Assembly (NCBI GenBank): GCA_029204225.1
Contig: CM055113.1
Span: 4,988,915-5,052,914, forward strand
Direction: 5' to 3'
Length of the DNA stretch: 64,000 nt
From: Diphasiastrum complanatum
Taxonomy: Eukaryota; Streptophyta; Lycopodiopsida; Lycopodiales; Lycopodiaceae
Shown: in pieces, positions 32,993-44,425 of the stretch
Layout: every line of letters begins with the position of its first letter
Position numbering within the stretch: position 1 is the first letter of the stretch
Program-made: the position numbers and the translations under genes
Notes under the pieces: generated by a model
The model's database searches: none
Told to the model about the DNA's origin: nothing
What the model saw: only the letters and a program-made list of their open reading frames with translations

Positions 32993-34344
32993 AGCCCCAA
33001 CACTTGCCTTAGCCGGCATAGACATCACTTGTCTTCTCCTTCTCTCACTCTTCTCTCTTCTTTTCCCTTCATTTTCATCACAAAAATCGAGTTTTTTAGC
33101 TTGTTAGTGGTAGCTAGTGTGGATTAGAGTTAGTGGCATGTGGATTGTGTTAGAACTGTAGACTAGAACAACCCTTGCTAGAAAACAAAAAAATCAGAAA
33201 AACCTGAAAAATCTGTTTTTGGGGGGAAAATAGGCGGGAAAAACATATTAGAGGCAATAACTTTTTGCTGCTCTGCAACTAAACTTTGATGCACGAAGAG
33301 TACCTTCTAGACATTGTTCAGAACCTATGTAAAAGTCGGCAAAGGTTAATTCCCAGCCATTTTTGAAAAAACTGCAAAAAATAGCAAAAAAATCCATAAA
33401 ATTTCTATTTTCTCTCCATTCCCTGGGAAATAGCGTTTGCCCACCTGAATTTAGAGAAATCTGTATTAGAGAAGGCTACTATCAGCTCGGCGAATGTTCT
33501 CTCTTTAGGATTTGAGAGAAAACTGTCAAAAATAGTAAAAACCCATAAAATTTGTATTTTCTCTCCATCCCCTTCAAAATAACCTTCTTCCACCTGGATT
33601 TAGCTTGATCTATATTATAGGAGCCTACTATCAGGTCGGAAAACGTTCTCTCTCTAGGGTCTGAGATAAAACTTCCAAAAATAGTAAAAAAAGCCATAAA
33701 ATTTATATATTCTCTCCGTTTCCTGAGAACTAACCTTTTCCCACCTGGATTTAGGTAAATATGTATCAGATAAGGCTACTCTTAGCTCGGCAAACGTTCT
33801 CTCTCTAGGATATGAGAGAAAATTGCCAAAAATAGCAAAACAGATTAGTATTTTCTCTCCATCCCCTAAGAAATAACCTTTTCAAACCTGGATCTAGCTA
33901 AACCTGTATCAAAGGAGGCTACTATCAGCTCAGCAAACGTTATCTCTCCAGGATCTGAGAGAAAACTGCCAAAAATAGCAAAAAACCCCCAAAAATACAC
34001 TTTTTTCTTTATTTTTTGAGATCTGATCTGAATTAACCTTCTTTGAGATTTTAATAGCTAGATATAACCTTGATCTGGCTTCCGTGAAATTCTTGTGAAG
34101 ATCCAATGGACAGATCTAGAAAGATCTAAGAAAAAGTGCTAAAAAACTGAGTTTTTCAAGATTATGCGAAAACTGTCCATCAAGAACCTTTGAAGACCTC
34201 ATAATAGCTAGATATCGTCTAGTTCCAGCTACCTTGGGAAGGGAAAATGTTAGATCTCCTCCGATCTTAAGAAATATCGGAAAACCCACAAATAACCGCT
34301 AAAAATGGACAAAAATACACTAAAAATGACATTGTTCTCTTAAT
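32993..34344 (+). other. Leader of the gag-only element, right arm
   Basis: Inverted copy of about 11,063-12,379, including the units of about 145 bp with GGGATGGAGAGAAAATA in reverse complement. It ends abruptly at 34,344, where the duplicated segment with a copia RT scrap starts. Non-coding. Confidence 0.7.
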
Positions 34345-34351
34345 TTTCCTT

Positions 34352-36627
34352 AATCTTTGTATGTCAAATGTAATGATGGTAAGATCATTTTTATGGTTTT
34401 ATATGTTGATGATATTATTGTTACAAGAAATGATCTTAGTCACATAAGAGATGTCAAGATAGCATTGTCTAGTGAGTTTAATGCATTGATTATTGTCTCC
34501 ACGTATAGGCTCTTGCTTGTCTTTCCTTGTGATCACCGGTTTTAACATGTCCTTTGCTCAATCAAGCATTGCCTTAACATATAGAATCATTGCTTATCGT
34601 AGGTACTATTGTAGCCCTCAATGATGATAATGATATTCTTAGTTTATTAAGGGATTGTTAACGTAATTTAAAAAAAAAAATTAGAAGTACATGGAGTTGT
34701 GCAAAGAGCTTCTACATTCATAGGGATTGGAACGGCCCGGATTTGCCCTAATCCTAGTATGAATGAGTGGTTACGAACTCTATCGTTTATGCATGCAGAT
34801 ATTGTGTTATACTATTTTTTTAAGACACGATTAAGGTTTAAAATAAGTAAAACGATAAGATAGCTTGCGGACTCTTGGAAAGCATGGATATGCTCAAGAA
34901 GTTACAAGAATTGTACATTACCTGTTTGCTCTACGACAAGTATGAGTATTGGTATGGCATGGATTTGCCCCACACTTCATGTACCGATCGAAGCTACTTG
35001 TTTGTTTACGATATGCTACATAGTTTATACAGTTTATTTTCAAATGCATAATGATTAATTAAATTAAAAGATAAGGACCAAAACCATTACACTGATCAAC
35101 ATGCACTCGTCCTGATATGGTAACGATATTGTTCGGCCTGTCGCTATAAGCATTTTTCAGTAAGGGAAGATTGGACTATGAGCTTTCATTTACATTGCAT
35201 GTTGATTAGTTAAGTAAACTTATTTTGTACATGGATAACAACTGACATTCAGCATTGACACGTCTTCCTCACTATGCTAACTTGCGCAGTTTTGTGTGGT
35301 GGGATGGTGGTAGTGGATGTTTTGAAATAGGTTTTGCTTTACGATGCTTTATTAGTACTATATACTTTTCAGCTATGTTTTTTCTTGTTGATTTTATGAA
35401 TAAAGGGTTTTAAAAGTTTTGGTCTTGACTTATTGGTCTTGACTTGTCAAGAGTTCTGTTAATCTCTATCTATCACTACAATATTCTGGACGATTTTCGA
35501 CCCTATTACCGAGGTTGCATCTTTTTGGAATCCAACAAAGATAAGCATAATAGCTAGCAAAGATGAGCGCAATAGCCAGCAACATTGACACCAGTAGCTA
35601 GAATGGCGAATGGAGATGAATGAGAGCGTCAGAATGGAGACGAGTGAGAGCACCAGAATGCAAGAATGCTAGAACCAAAAAACCACAAATGAGGATGGAG
35701 ATACAGCATGGAGAGCGCAAAAGATGCAAGAAGCAAGAATGCAAGAACTAGCAAAGGAGAATGGAGAGTGTGCGAATGGAGGATGGAGTAGATGGAGTGC
35801 CAATGGAGAACATAGCAAGTAGCAATACGTGATAGATGACGCTACAATCGAAAGGTGAAAGGCGAAAAAACGTCTACAAATGCATCCAAAAACTCCATTT
35901 TTGGAAGGATTGATGGGCATGCGTACATTGTAAGACTACCATAATCAATGAAAATTGCATCTCAATAATGTCTTATTTAATGCTGATATTAATAAATTTT
36001 GATATCATGATTTGATACACTGGTGGCATAGGGTAAAGGGGACAAATTTGATCAGGTTATGGTGTATCCCTAGTATTGCCCGAGCCTAGACCACTCTAGC
36101 CAGGTTTCCAAAGCCAATACACAAGAATATCCACCTTTTCTAGGTATTGAAAAAGTAAATAACCAAAATGGTATGCTCTTTAATACCAGGCTGATACCAC
36201 GCAAGACCCTACATACCTGCCCAACACTTGGAAAGAACTAATGTAGTGTTACCCTAGAAACTAGGGTTATGAATAGTGCGATATTCGTTTTTAAATGACG
36301 CACCCAAACACTAGCTCAGGTTTAAACTTTAGCTCAGGTTTTCATTTTTTCACGTTCACCTTCGATGACACACCAAAACAGGAGCGGAAGTTTAAACTTT
36401 TGATTTTGTGGCAGTTTTTCTTTCCTCCGTTCCCGACGCTCTGATCTCTCTTTCGCCAAGCGCTCTACAACACATTCGCTGCCTGCCTGCCTGCCAGCTT
36501 CACCGGCTTCACAATTCAAAGATAGCTCCAGAGGACTGTGTTTCACGGAAGGCGATATTGGAATTTAGCGTGTTTCAGGGTTCAGGGTTCAGTGTTAAAC
36601 AATTGTGAGTAGCAGTATGCATAGGCA
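34352..36627 (+). repeat. Segmental duplication, left (derived) copy
   Basis: Direct copy of 44,238-46,488, 9.9 kb away. The two differ by few substitutions and one 24-bp indel near 35,600. The left edge cuts into a copia RT (LYVKCNDGKIIF, YVDD at about 34,390), while the right-hand copy has the RT continuing upstream, so this is the derived copy. The right edge is GCATAGGCA at 36,627; beyond it this copy enters copia DNA instead of the helicase exon. The segment holds no intact gene. Confidence 0.9.
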
Positions 36628-36770
36628 TTACCACAGTAGTTAGAATGTAGGCATTACCAAAAACTATAAAAACGACAACCAAACGATATTGGTTTTCATT
36701 CTCTCTCTACATAACCTCTCTCTAAAGTCAAACTTCTTAAAGGGCCAACTTTGAGTCCATATTTTTCCTA

Positions 36771-37025
36771 ATGAAATTCATATTCTTTCCTATTGATGGT
36801 GAATGCAAGATAGAAGGAATTGGTAGTGTACCAATTGGTATTGAATTCACTATAATTCGTAAAGATGTACTTTTTGTGCCTAATCTCACTATGAATCTCA
36901 TTAGTGTTGGCAATATGCTAGATGATGGTTTCCAATTTGATTCTGGAAAGGATTGTTGCTTGGTTGAGAGGGATGGTGATGTGGTAGCAAGAGAAACTAG
37001 ATGTGGTAAGGATTTTCAAAATTGA
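36771..37025 (+). pseudogene. Copia protease/GAG-pre-integrase fragment
   Basis: The frame holds ECKIEGIGSVPIGIEF, then DVLFVPNLTMNLISVGNMLD, the typical end of the copia protease and the GAG-pre-integrase start. The integrase zinc-binding region is absent and the frame runs into unrelated sequence at about 37,000. Confidence 0.8.
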
Positions 37026-37776
37026 TGCTAATCCTTGTGGAAGTGTGGCCAATATGATCTGGGATCATCTCAAGGAGGAGAGGCCAAGTGATCTACCTCA
37101 ACTTATGTTCCAAGATGGTAAGGCTCATGAATATGGTGCTTTGGCAAAAGCATGTGGAGAGTTATTGCCAAGGAGGTCTACTTCTCAGCAATTCTCTTAT
37201 CTTGTTCATTTGGATGATCTCATTTCATCATGTATAAGCAAAGGTGGTGTGATTTCATGTGACTTCTTATTTGAAGTCTTCAATTGGAGGTATCTCTTAT
37301 CAATGGTGCTTGATATGAAGATTGCAATAGTTGATAGTTTGTCAATATTCCTTTGCATGAAAGGAATAAGGAGGATCTAATCTCAATCAAGAGGATGATG
37401 GTAGGATTCTCAAATCTATCAAAAATCCAAGTATATGATGGATTTGCCAAGGCTTGAGGAGTTTTCTCAACACATGGTTCCAAGGAGATCTTCAAGAGGC
37501 AAGGCCAAGTATTTGTGGCTCACAATACATAGATAAGAGAGGCAATTTTTAGGTTGTATCCACTTCAACACATTTACTTTTGCTTCTCTTTCATTACTTG
37601 ATGTACTATCTTGCTTTGTTGAGATTTCTACATCTCAAAATTGGAGTGAGACAATGGTTGTCTTGTATCATGCCTATAGTAGGGACATATTTATTTTCAT
37701 TATTTGCTTAGATTTGTTTCCAAATCTTTTAGAAAACAAGTGGTTGTGTCATCAAGTATATGCTCTTGGTTCTAGT
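37026..37776 (+). other. Unclassified repeat-like DNA with a 125-codon frame
   Basis: A frame at 37,003-37,380 encodes a product without recognised domains that follows directly on the copia scrap. The rest has no gene. The copia element at 37,777 is inserted here, and the interrupted sequence resumes at 42,575. Confidence 0.4.
37772..37776. other. Target-site duplication, left
   Basis: CTAGT, repeated exactly at 42,570-42,574 on the other side of the copia element. Confidence 0.9.
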
Positions 37777-38723
37777 TGTTGGAAAGACGTGGGGGAAAGA
37801 TAGGTCGAACTCAAAAAAAAAAAACTCGAATAAAAAGAATTTGAACAACATGAATTAGAACTTATCGTGCGTAGCGGAATAAACTATCATTCTCTTTCTT
37901 CATGCATGACTATGCCTATCAATTTCAAACAAAACAATAGTGATAGAAATCACATTTGATTTTATAGTAACTAACTTTGAAATCATTAGTACTATAGTGA
38001 TTATGTAGCCAAACATTAAGCATCAAATTATTAGACAAATAATTAGTCGCGAAACATTAGACAAATAATTAGTCACGAGAAACTACAAAAATACATACAT
38101 TCTGAGATAAAGCTGAACACAATTAGAAGATAGTATTGATTCAATATGGAAGCGAAACAAATGTAGATGAGTACAAGAAGTTGCAGATCAAAGCCGCGTA
38201 TTCTAAGCTATTTCTGAACGGCTAAAATGTAAGTCTGAATTAAGTGCAACTATTGATAAGCAATAAGCGCAATAGCAATCTTTAATCAACTGTAAAGAAC
38301 TGAGCTAGAATGCTCAAGAGTGTACAAGCTCGAAGGCTTGAGAGAGAGAGAGATAACTATTCCATACTTGATCATAAGATGTTGATCATGTTCTGATGCT
38401 TGATCTGATCCTAAGATGTTGAAATATGAATAGCTATTTATACTAAGCAATTAGGTTGTCAAAAACGTTCATCTAGTTGGCTGTGATGTGCTGGAATCTA
38501 TCCAGTTAGGACTTCTCAAAAACCACTTGCTGATGAATTAATACAAGTCATTGGCTTTGGTCGTAAACAATTTGTTTGTAGAAATGAACGTGAAATGTCA
38601 CTGGGAGCCATTTCGAGTAGTTATGCAGTATGTGTAAAAACATGAAGAAAAATGCAGGTTTGGGTAAAAGTTGGACGAAGATTAAAATGTCAATTGATCG
38701 ATTAGTGAGAGGATAATCCAACA
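37777..38723 (-). mobile_element. 3' LTR of the complete copia element (947 bp)
   Basis: Ends TGTTGG / CCAACA (plus-strand reading). It contains a tandem pair ATTAGACAAATAATTAGTC(G/A)CGA at about 38,031-38,085, which is missing from the 5' LTR. The outer edge is next to the CTAGT duplication. Confidence 0.9.
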
Positions 38724-38734
38724 CTCCCCCTTAA
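38724..38734 (-). promoter_or_regulatory. Polypurine tract
   Basis: On the minus strand TTAAGGGGGAG, directly before the 3' LTR; the plus-strand primer site for reverse transcription. Confidence 0.85.
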
Positions 38735-38850
38735 TCTGAATCCATGAATGCCTTGACTCTTAAACTTAGTTTTGCACAAAACTTTATGTGTGCATCCAAG
38801 CTTAATGCTTTAGTAAAAATATTCGCTATCATATCTTGCGTTCGACAGTA

Positions 38851-39420
38851 CTACAATCTAACCTCTCTGTTGAGAACTTTGCTTCTGAGATAGTGATACT
38901 TAAGTTCAATGTGCTTACTCCTAGAATGAAATCTAGGGTTGGCTAACAAGGCAATGGCACTTTGATTATCACAAAATAATAATGTCGGAGCATATTGACT
39001 CAGACGGATATCTGAAAGTAAGTTTCTCAACCAAATTGTTTTCTTAGTAGCTTGTGAGGTTGCGATGTACTCTGATTCTATAGAAGATAAAGCTATCAAA
39101 GATTGCTTGCGATTGTTCCAAGAAATTGGACCATTGTTGAGGAAGAATGTAAATCTAGAAGTAGATTTACGAGTGTCTATATCTCCTGCCCAACTTGCAT
39201 CTGTGTAACGACTGAGTAGATTGAGTTTGTCGTTGTCGACTGCTCCAAAACAAATGCAAACATCCATAGTACCTCGACGATATCTCATGACTCTGATGAG
39301 AGCCTTCCAATGTGTTATACCAGGGTTCGTCATATACTGACTTAGGGAGCTGACTGCAAAATCTATGTTTGGCCTGGTACAGATCATTGTGTACATACAA
39401 GATCCTATTATTGAATGATA
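38851..39420 (-). pseudogene. Copia RNase H and pol C-terminus
   Basis: A 181-codon open stretch: TRPNIDFAVSSLSQYM, YTDASWAGDIDTRKST, ISWNNRKQSLIALSSIESEY, LFCDNQSAIALLANP and KHIELKYHYLRSKV. These are the conserved copia RNase H blocks in the usual order. It is the best preserved coding part of the element, but the upstream RT is in another frame and inactive. Confidence 0.9.
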
Positions 39421-40160
39421 AGGATACTAGCGCATCTGCTCCTTTTCTTCGATTGTTCGAGGACACTGGTCCTTTGACAATTTGAGACCTAGTTCCATTG
39501 GTGAGAGAGCTAACATGCAATTAACCATATTATATCTGACTAACATATTGCAGGTGTGACTCTGTTGAGTAATGTAGATCAACTTTTGATTTTTGTCTTT
39601 ATAAATTTGAATACGAATGCAGAAATGAACTTCGTCCAGATCAGTCATGTCGATTTCAGATCAATGTGTAGTCCATGTACAAAGTGATAATGATAAAGGA
39701 CTGCTGCACTATCTTGGAGTAAACATTCGAATTTGAGGAGGTTGGTGTATAGACATGATTAATAAGGAAAGTATCGATCCTTTGAAACCATGCTCGAGCA
39801 AATTGCTTCAAGTCATAAAGTGCCTTATGGAGTTTACACACATGATTGTGTTTACCCTCAATAATATATTGTTCGGGTTGCACCATGTAAATGTCTTCTT
39901 CGATAACTCCATTGAGATATGTTGTCTGTACATCCATTTGATGTATTTCCAAATCTGCTGCAGCAGCAAATGATAATAAAAGTCGAATAGAAGATTGTTT
40001 GACTACTGGACTGAAAGTGTAATCAACATTGTATACTTAAGAAAATCCTCTGGCGACAAGTCGATCTTTTCTTCTGTCGATGATTCCGTTTGCTGTGTAC
40101 TTGACTTTGAAAATCCATTTGCAATCAACTACATTTCTGCAATCCTCCATGTCTAGTTCC
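39421..40160 (-). pseudogene. Copia reverse transcriptase, inactive
   Basis: It contains MDVQTTYLNGVIEEDIYMVQ and VCKLHKALYDLKQFARAWFQ. The YVDD active-site block reads YMDY, so the catalytic second Asp is lost. Frame breaks occur at both ends. Confidence 0.85.
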
Positions 40161-40350
40161 TGATAAGAGATGAATACTCTTTATCCATACCTTCTTTCCA
40201 GAGATCGGAATCGAACTGACTAAGTGCCTCTTCGACAGTAGTCAGCTCCCGAACAAGATAAGTTGTAGACTCATCAATATACCTGATAGGTGGTCTACTA
40301 GTTCTTGATGATCTTCTGGAGAATAGAAGAAATCAATCACTTTCATCATG

Positions 40351-41268
40351 CTATAGTTGCTGAACTGCAACATCATCATCTTCGGATTTGTCATTGATAT
40401 GTTGTTCATCAAAAGTAGATGAGCTTGGACCTTCGATGTGAATAGTCGATTGAGGAACTGGAATGTTCAATGTGTCAGATGAAACCGAAGAGTCATCTAT
40501 ATGGGCTTTGCCTTTTCCCTTGAGGTCGATAAATTGATCTTCGATGAAGATGACATCCCCACTATTGAATATCTTCGACTCGATAGGGTCGAACAATTTG
40601 TAGGCTTGATCTGAAGTAGTGTAGCTAATGAAAATACATTTGATACTCTAGAAGTCGAGCTTCTTCCTGAGATCATGAGGAATTTGCACATAAGCAGTAC
40701 ATCCAAAAGCTCGTAAGTTTGATAAAGAAGGTTTGGTACATGTCCAAACTTCGAATGGTGTTTTGTCTGAGAGACCTTTAGTAGGACATATGTTCTGAAT
40801 ATAGGTTGCTATTGAAACAACTTCTGCCTAGAAGGACTTCGGAAGTGTCCCTTTGCCGATTCGACTAAGGTTCTGTTCTATCTCTCAACAAGACCATTTG
40901 ACTGAGGCGAATACGAGGTAATGTATTGTTGCTCAATGCCGTTGTTAAGGCAGTACTCCTTGAATTCGGTGGAGATGTATTCTCTCCCATTATCAGATCT
41001 CAGTGCTTTGATTTGTTTACCAGTTTGATTTTTTGCATGCTCTTTGAATTGTTTGAACTTTTCTTGGATCTCATGGTTATTGCATTTGTAATACCTGCAA
41101 AACATCTTCTTCTTCGACGAATGTGGATTCGATAATTGTTCTTGACTTTGAGTCTGTTTCTGATTTGATGTAGACTTCTTGGAGCTTTTCTGCTTTCATC
41201 GTTTTGAGCTCTTGTTGACATATAGAGCATGAGATGAAGAGGTAGATGAACTGTCTTGACTTCTTCAA
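40351..41268 (-). pseudogene. Copia zinc knuckle fused to second half of integrase
   Basis: The frame reads FCRYYKCNNHEIQ (a zinc knuckle lacking its last Cys) and then immediately EKFKQFKEHAKNQTGKQIKA, LRSDNGREY and SPQSNGLVER. Protease, GAG-pre-integrase and the N-terminal and first catalytic parts of integrase are therefore missing, and the joint lies inside the knuckle. The integrase C-terminal part (KIFNSGDVIFIED) continues in another frame to about 40,351. Confidence 0.8.
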
Positions 41269-41504
41269 TTATCTTCTTGCAGCAACATAGTGATAACTTT
41301 GGTAAGAGTTAAATATGAGTGTGTTGTGATGATCATCACCCAGTTCTCATAGGTAGAGGGCAAGCTTGAAAGCAATGTCATAATTGTGTCTTGATCATCT
41401 ATGACTGATCCAATATCGGCCATCTATTGCAAGAGATTCTTAAACTAGTTAATATCATTCTAAAGAGAATCATTATTTGACATCTTGAGTGTGAAGAATT
41501 TTTT

Positions 41505-41825
41505 TCAAAGATGTAACTTAGTAATTACGTCTCTCACATCATATAGTGAGCTCAAGATGTCCCAAACTTCTCTCAAAGTTTTGGCTTCAGCTACATGGCC
41601 AATCTGAGTATCTGATATATTGAGGATAATAATTGCGAAGACTTTACCATCCTTCAATTTCCATTTCAAGTCGTCTGTGTCATCTTCAGGCTTCAATTCG
41701 ATACTTGTAACAACATCCCACAACTTGTTGGCAATTAGCAAGGTCTTCATCTTAGATTTCCATAAATGATAATTGGATCCATTCAACTTGTTTGCGATAA
41801 TACCGGGGTTACTTTGAGAATCCAT
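41505..41825 (-). pseudogene. Copia gag N-terminal part
   Basis: Starts MDSQSNPGIIANKLNGSNYH and continues with DGKVFAIIILNISDTQIGH and LREVWDILSSLYDVRDVITK, the UBN2-type copia gag. It stops after 106 codons and downstream gag sequence is in other frames up to about 41,268. It is the same family as the plus-strand gag at 6,661. Confidence 0.85.
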
Positions 41826-42003
41826 CTAGAACTTTAGACTGTCGATGTTTTGATTATTGTTAAGAGAAAGATACAGTACTCTGGAAATCAATTCTCTAAT
41901 ACCGAAACAAATTGATTCGAGTTGAAGAATATTTTGCTATCATGAAAGATATCAAGTATAAGAGCTTGCGCTATGATACAGTATTAGGCCTTGAAGAATC
42001 AAC

Positions 42004-42015
42004 GCTTTGATACCA
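42004..42015 (-). promoter_or_regulatory. Copia primer-binding site (minus)
   Basis: On the minus strand TGGTATCAAAGC directly follows the 5' LTR end; one base differs from the canonical initiator-Met site. Confidence 0.9.
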
Positions 42016-42569
42016 TGTTGGAAAGAAGTGTGTGAAAGATAGGTCGAACTCGAAAAAAAATGAACTCGAATAAAAACAATTCGAACGACAAGAATTAGAA
42101 CTTGTCGTGCGCAACGGAATAAACTATCTTCCTCTTGCTTCATGCATGACTACGCCTATCAATTTCAGACAAAACAATAGTGATAGAGATCACGTTCGAT
42201 CTTATAGTAACTAACTTTGAAGTCATTTGTCATATAATGTTGATCATGTTTGTTGATGCTTGATTTGATCCTAAGATGTTGAAATATGAATAACAATTAG
42301 GTCGTCAAAAACGTTCACCAGTTGGTTGTGATGTGTTGACATCCATCCAGTTAGGACTTCTTAAAAACTACTTGCTGATGAATTAATGCAAGTCATTGGC
42401 TTTGGTCGTAAATAGTCTGTCTACAGAAATGAACATGAATTGTCACTGTGATCTGTTTCGAGTAGTTTAGCAGTCTGTGTAGAAACATGAAAAAAAATTG
42501 TAGGTCTAGATAAAAGTTGGACGAAGATTAAAATGTCGATTAGTCGATTAGTGAGAGAATAATCCAACA
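42016..42569 (-). mobile_element. 5' LTR of the complete copia element (554 bp, internally deleted)
   Basis: Same ends as the 3' LTR, but about 390 bp corresponding to 37,988-38,374 are missing; the joint is near 42,230. In the shared parts, many differences are C/T or G/A, often where the 5' LTR keeps a CpG. Confidence 0.9.
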
Positions 42570-42574
42570 CTAGT
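42570..42574. other. Target-site duplication, right
   Basis: CTAGT, equal to 37,772-37,776. Confidence 0.9.
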
Positions 42575-43155
42575 AAGAACAAGAATGATGTAATCTCTCA
42601 TGGTTTGAAAAACCATGTTGTTCGATTTTGTGAGGTATTTTGTAAACTTCTCTTGAGAATAACTAAATCATCCACTAAGGACACTTACATCCTTGAGCAA
42701 GTATGTAGCCTCAAGAAGATCAAGATAGAAAATATACATGTTTGGTTGATCTATGTGAGGCAGAGAGCGCTCTTGACATAGATTTATGGAATAGATCTTG
42801 GTTTTCAATCTATGTGAAATCACCACATCTTAGGAGATCAAAATCATAATTTGTGGCACTCACACATGTGTGAAATTCAACAACCTTGCATTTCACTAGC
42901 CTTCTTAGCAAAATAAATTGGTTTAGGGCTCTTGGTACAAGGGCTAACTATCTTGCAAGATAGTAAGTTAGGAGATTGTCTATAAGTAGGCAAGAGACAT
43001 CATTTTGAGTATCTTTTGGCTCATTTTCAAATGAGAGAGCTTAGCCTCCTCTTTGTGAATGTGAGCCGTGGGAATAGAGGTTGTTAGGTCTCGTGTGCCC
43101 AATCCACATGAATCCCATCCCCATTTTGTATTTAATTTGCTTCTATCCCTTCAAT
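42575..43155. other. Continuation of the interrupted repeat-like DNA
   Basis: No gene recognised. It is the other half of the sequence into which the copia element jumped. Confidence 0.4.
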
Positions 43156-43790
43156 TCAATTCCTGATTCCATGGAGTTTTATTTGTGATTTGTGTTTTAT
43201 GGCTATATCAACATGATTCCATTGTGTTTCTCTTGATTCTAGCTCTAGTTTCATTACTATGGCTATTTGACTCGGTTTGACACACGACAATGACCTTTTC
43301 TCTGACATGGGAACCATTTCCTTTTCTTTGTCCATTAACCTTATTATACAGTTAGTGGTTGGCTTGTTTCCTCCACTTTTTGAGAAAGACTTCATTGTAA
43401 ATGTATAACCTTAACTTCTCTTGTAATAGAATTCCAAAATTTTCATCAAAAGAGAGTGTACTTTCCCACACCAATAGTGTGGTCACCAAGTTCTCACAAG
43501 ATGCTAATAATCCATTGAGTGTATACTCTCTATATCCACATGGTCAATGACTTGGATTACATAGTTAATCATGTACCTTCTTAATCTTGTCAAGTATTTC
43601 ATCATGGTCTGAACTTCACTCATTTCCATCATGTAAAACCTTTGCTTCAAGAGCAATATTTGTATTGACGGTGTAAATTGGAACATGGACTGCAATGTTC
43701 TCCATGCTTGAATTGGTGAGGAGGCAACACTAATGTATGGTATTAGGTTATTATCTATCAACGTGTTGATAAGGCACAATGCCTTTCAAG
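43156..43790 (-). pseudogene. Copia gag fragment (minus), second family
   Basis: The minus strand holds AWRTLQSMFQFTPSIQILLL and KQRFYMMEMSEVQTMMKYLT, a gag segment of the UBN2 type. A degenerate region toward 43,156 follows where the zinc knuckle would be. The following plus-strand RT at 43,900 points the other way, so two elements are joined back to back. Confidence 0.7.
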
Positions 43791-43899
43791 CTCTTTTATC
43801 AAAATCGATTTACCTTCTTGGTAAATCCATTCTCATTATTACTTGATCTCACTTCTTGACCAATAGCCAAATTTCAAGAATCCATCATCACACCATATT

Positions 43900-44425
43900 T
43901 TGCTATTTAAATTTACACATGGAAAATTTTGCCATCAAGATTGCTAGTATGAATGTCTCCGACTATGCAAAACCGACATTAATTATTAAAAAGAAGTTGG
44001 TTGCTCGTTTTTTCATAGGTCAAAGTGTTAAAATTGACAAAATTCTAGCTTTGGATTCATGATTTTATGTACATAACTTGATCCCACACGAGTGGATGTT
44101 AAGCGCAATCAATTTCAAGGTGTGCCTCTTGAAGAAGAGTTTCTATCGACTCAAGCAAACACCTAGAGGTTGGTACTTTAAGTTGCATATCTATCTCAAC
44201 TCCCTTGGATTTGTGATAAACTCTTATGTGTCTTCATTGTATGTCAAATGTAATGATGGTAAGATCATTTTTATGGTTTTATATGTTGATGATATTATTG
44301 TTACAAGAAATGATCTTAGTGACATAAGAGATGTCAAGATAGCATTGTCTAGTGAGTTTAATGCATTGATTATTGTCTCCACGTATAGGCTCTTGCTTGT
44401 CTTTCCTTGTGATCACCGGTTTTAA
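43900..44425 (+). pseudogene. Copia reverse transcriptase fragment
   Basis: It contains VCLLKKSFYRLKQTPRGWYF and FMVLYVDDIIVTRNDLSDIR, with the YVDD active site intact. The frame is broken near 44,060 and ends at 44,425 in unrelated sequence. Its last part is duplicated at 34,352. Confidence 0.85.

Larger units (their letters stand above)
29099..34344. repeat. Right arm of the large inverted repeat, with an internal tandem unit
   Basis: The mirror image of 11,063-14,566. It starts at AGAGATGAGGAAGC inside the coiled-coil frame and ends at TTTTCCTTAAT (34,344), inside the gag-only element's leader. The block from copia integrase scrap to leader occurs twice in tandem (about 29,971-31,737 and 31,738-33,660), which makes this arm about 1.8 kb longer than the left arm. 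Confidence 0.8.
37777..42569 (-). mobile_element. Structurally complete Ty1/copia element (minus), internally deleted
   Basis: It has both LTRs with TGTTGG...CCAACA ends, a tRNA-iMet-type PBS, a polypurine tract and a perfect 5-bp target-site duplication. On the minus strand the order is 5' LTR (42,569-42,016), PBS, gag, zinc knuckle, part of integrase, RT, RNase H, PPT and 3' LTR (38,723-37,777). Copia order (integrase before RT) is clear. Protease and the first half of integrase are deleted and several frames are broken, so it is not autonomous. Confidence 0.9.

Noticed and set aside
35474-35490. CACTACAATATTCTGG, possible CACTA terminus (also at 45,357)
   Set aside because: No matching inverted end or TNP sequence nearby; a single 8-bp match is not enough.
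35669-35920. Minus-strand Cys/Ser-rich frame, also at 45,526-45,777
   Set aside because: Present in both duplicate copies only because the segment is duplicated; no domain, and antisense to short A/G-rich repeats.
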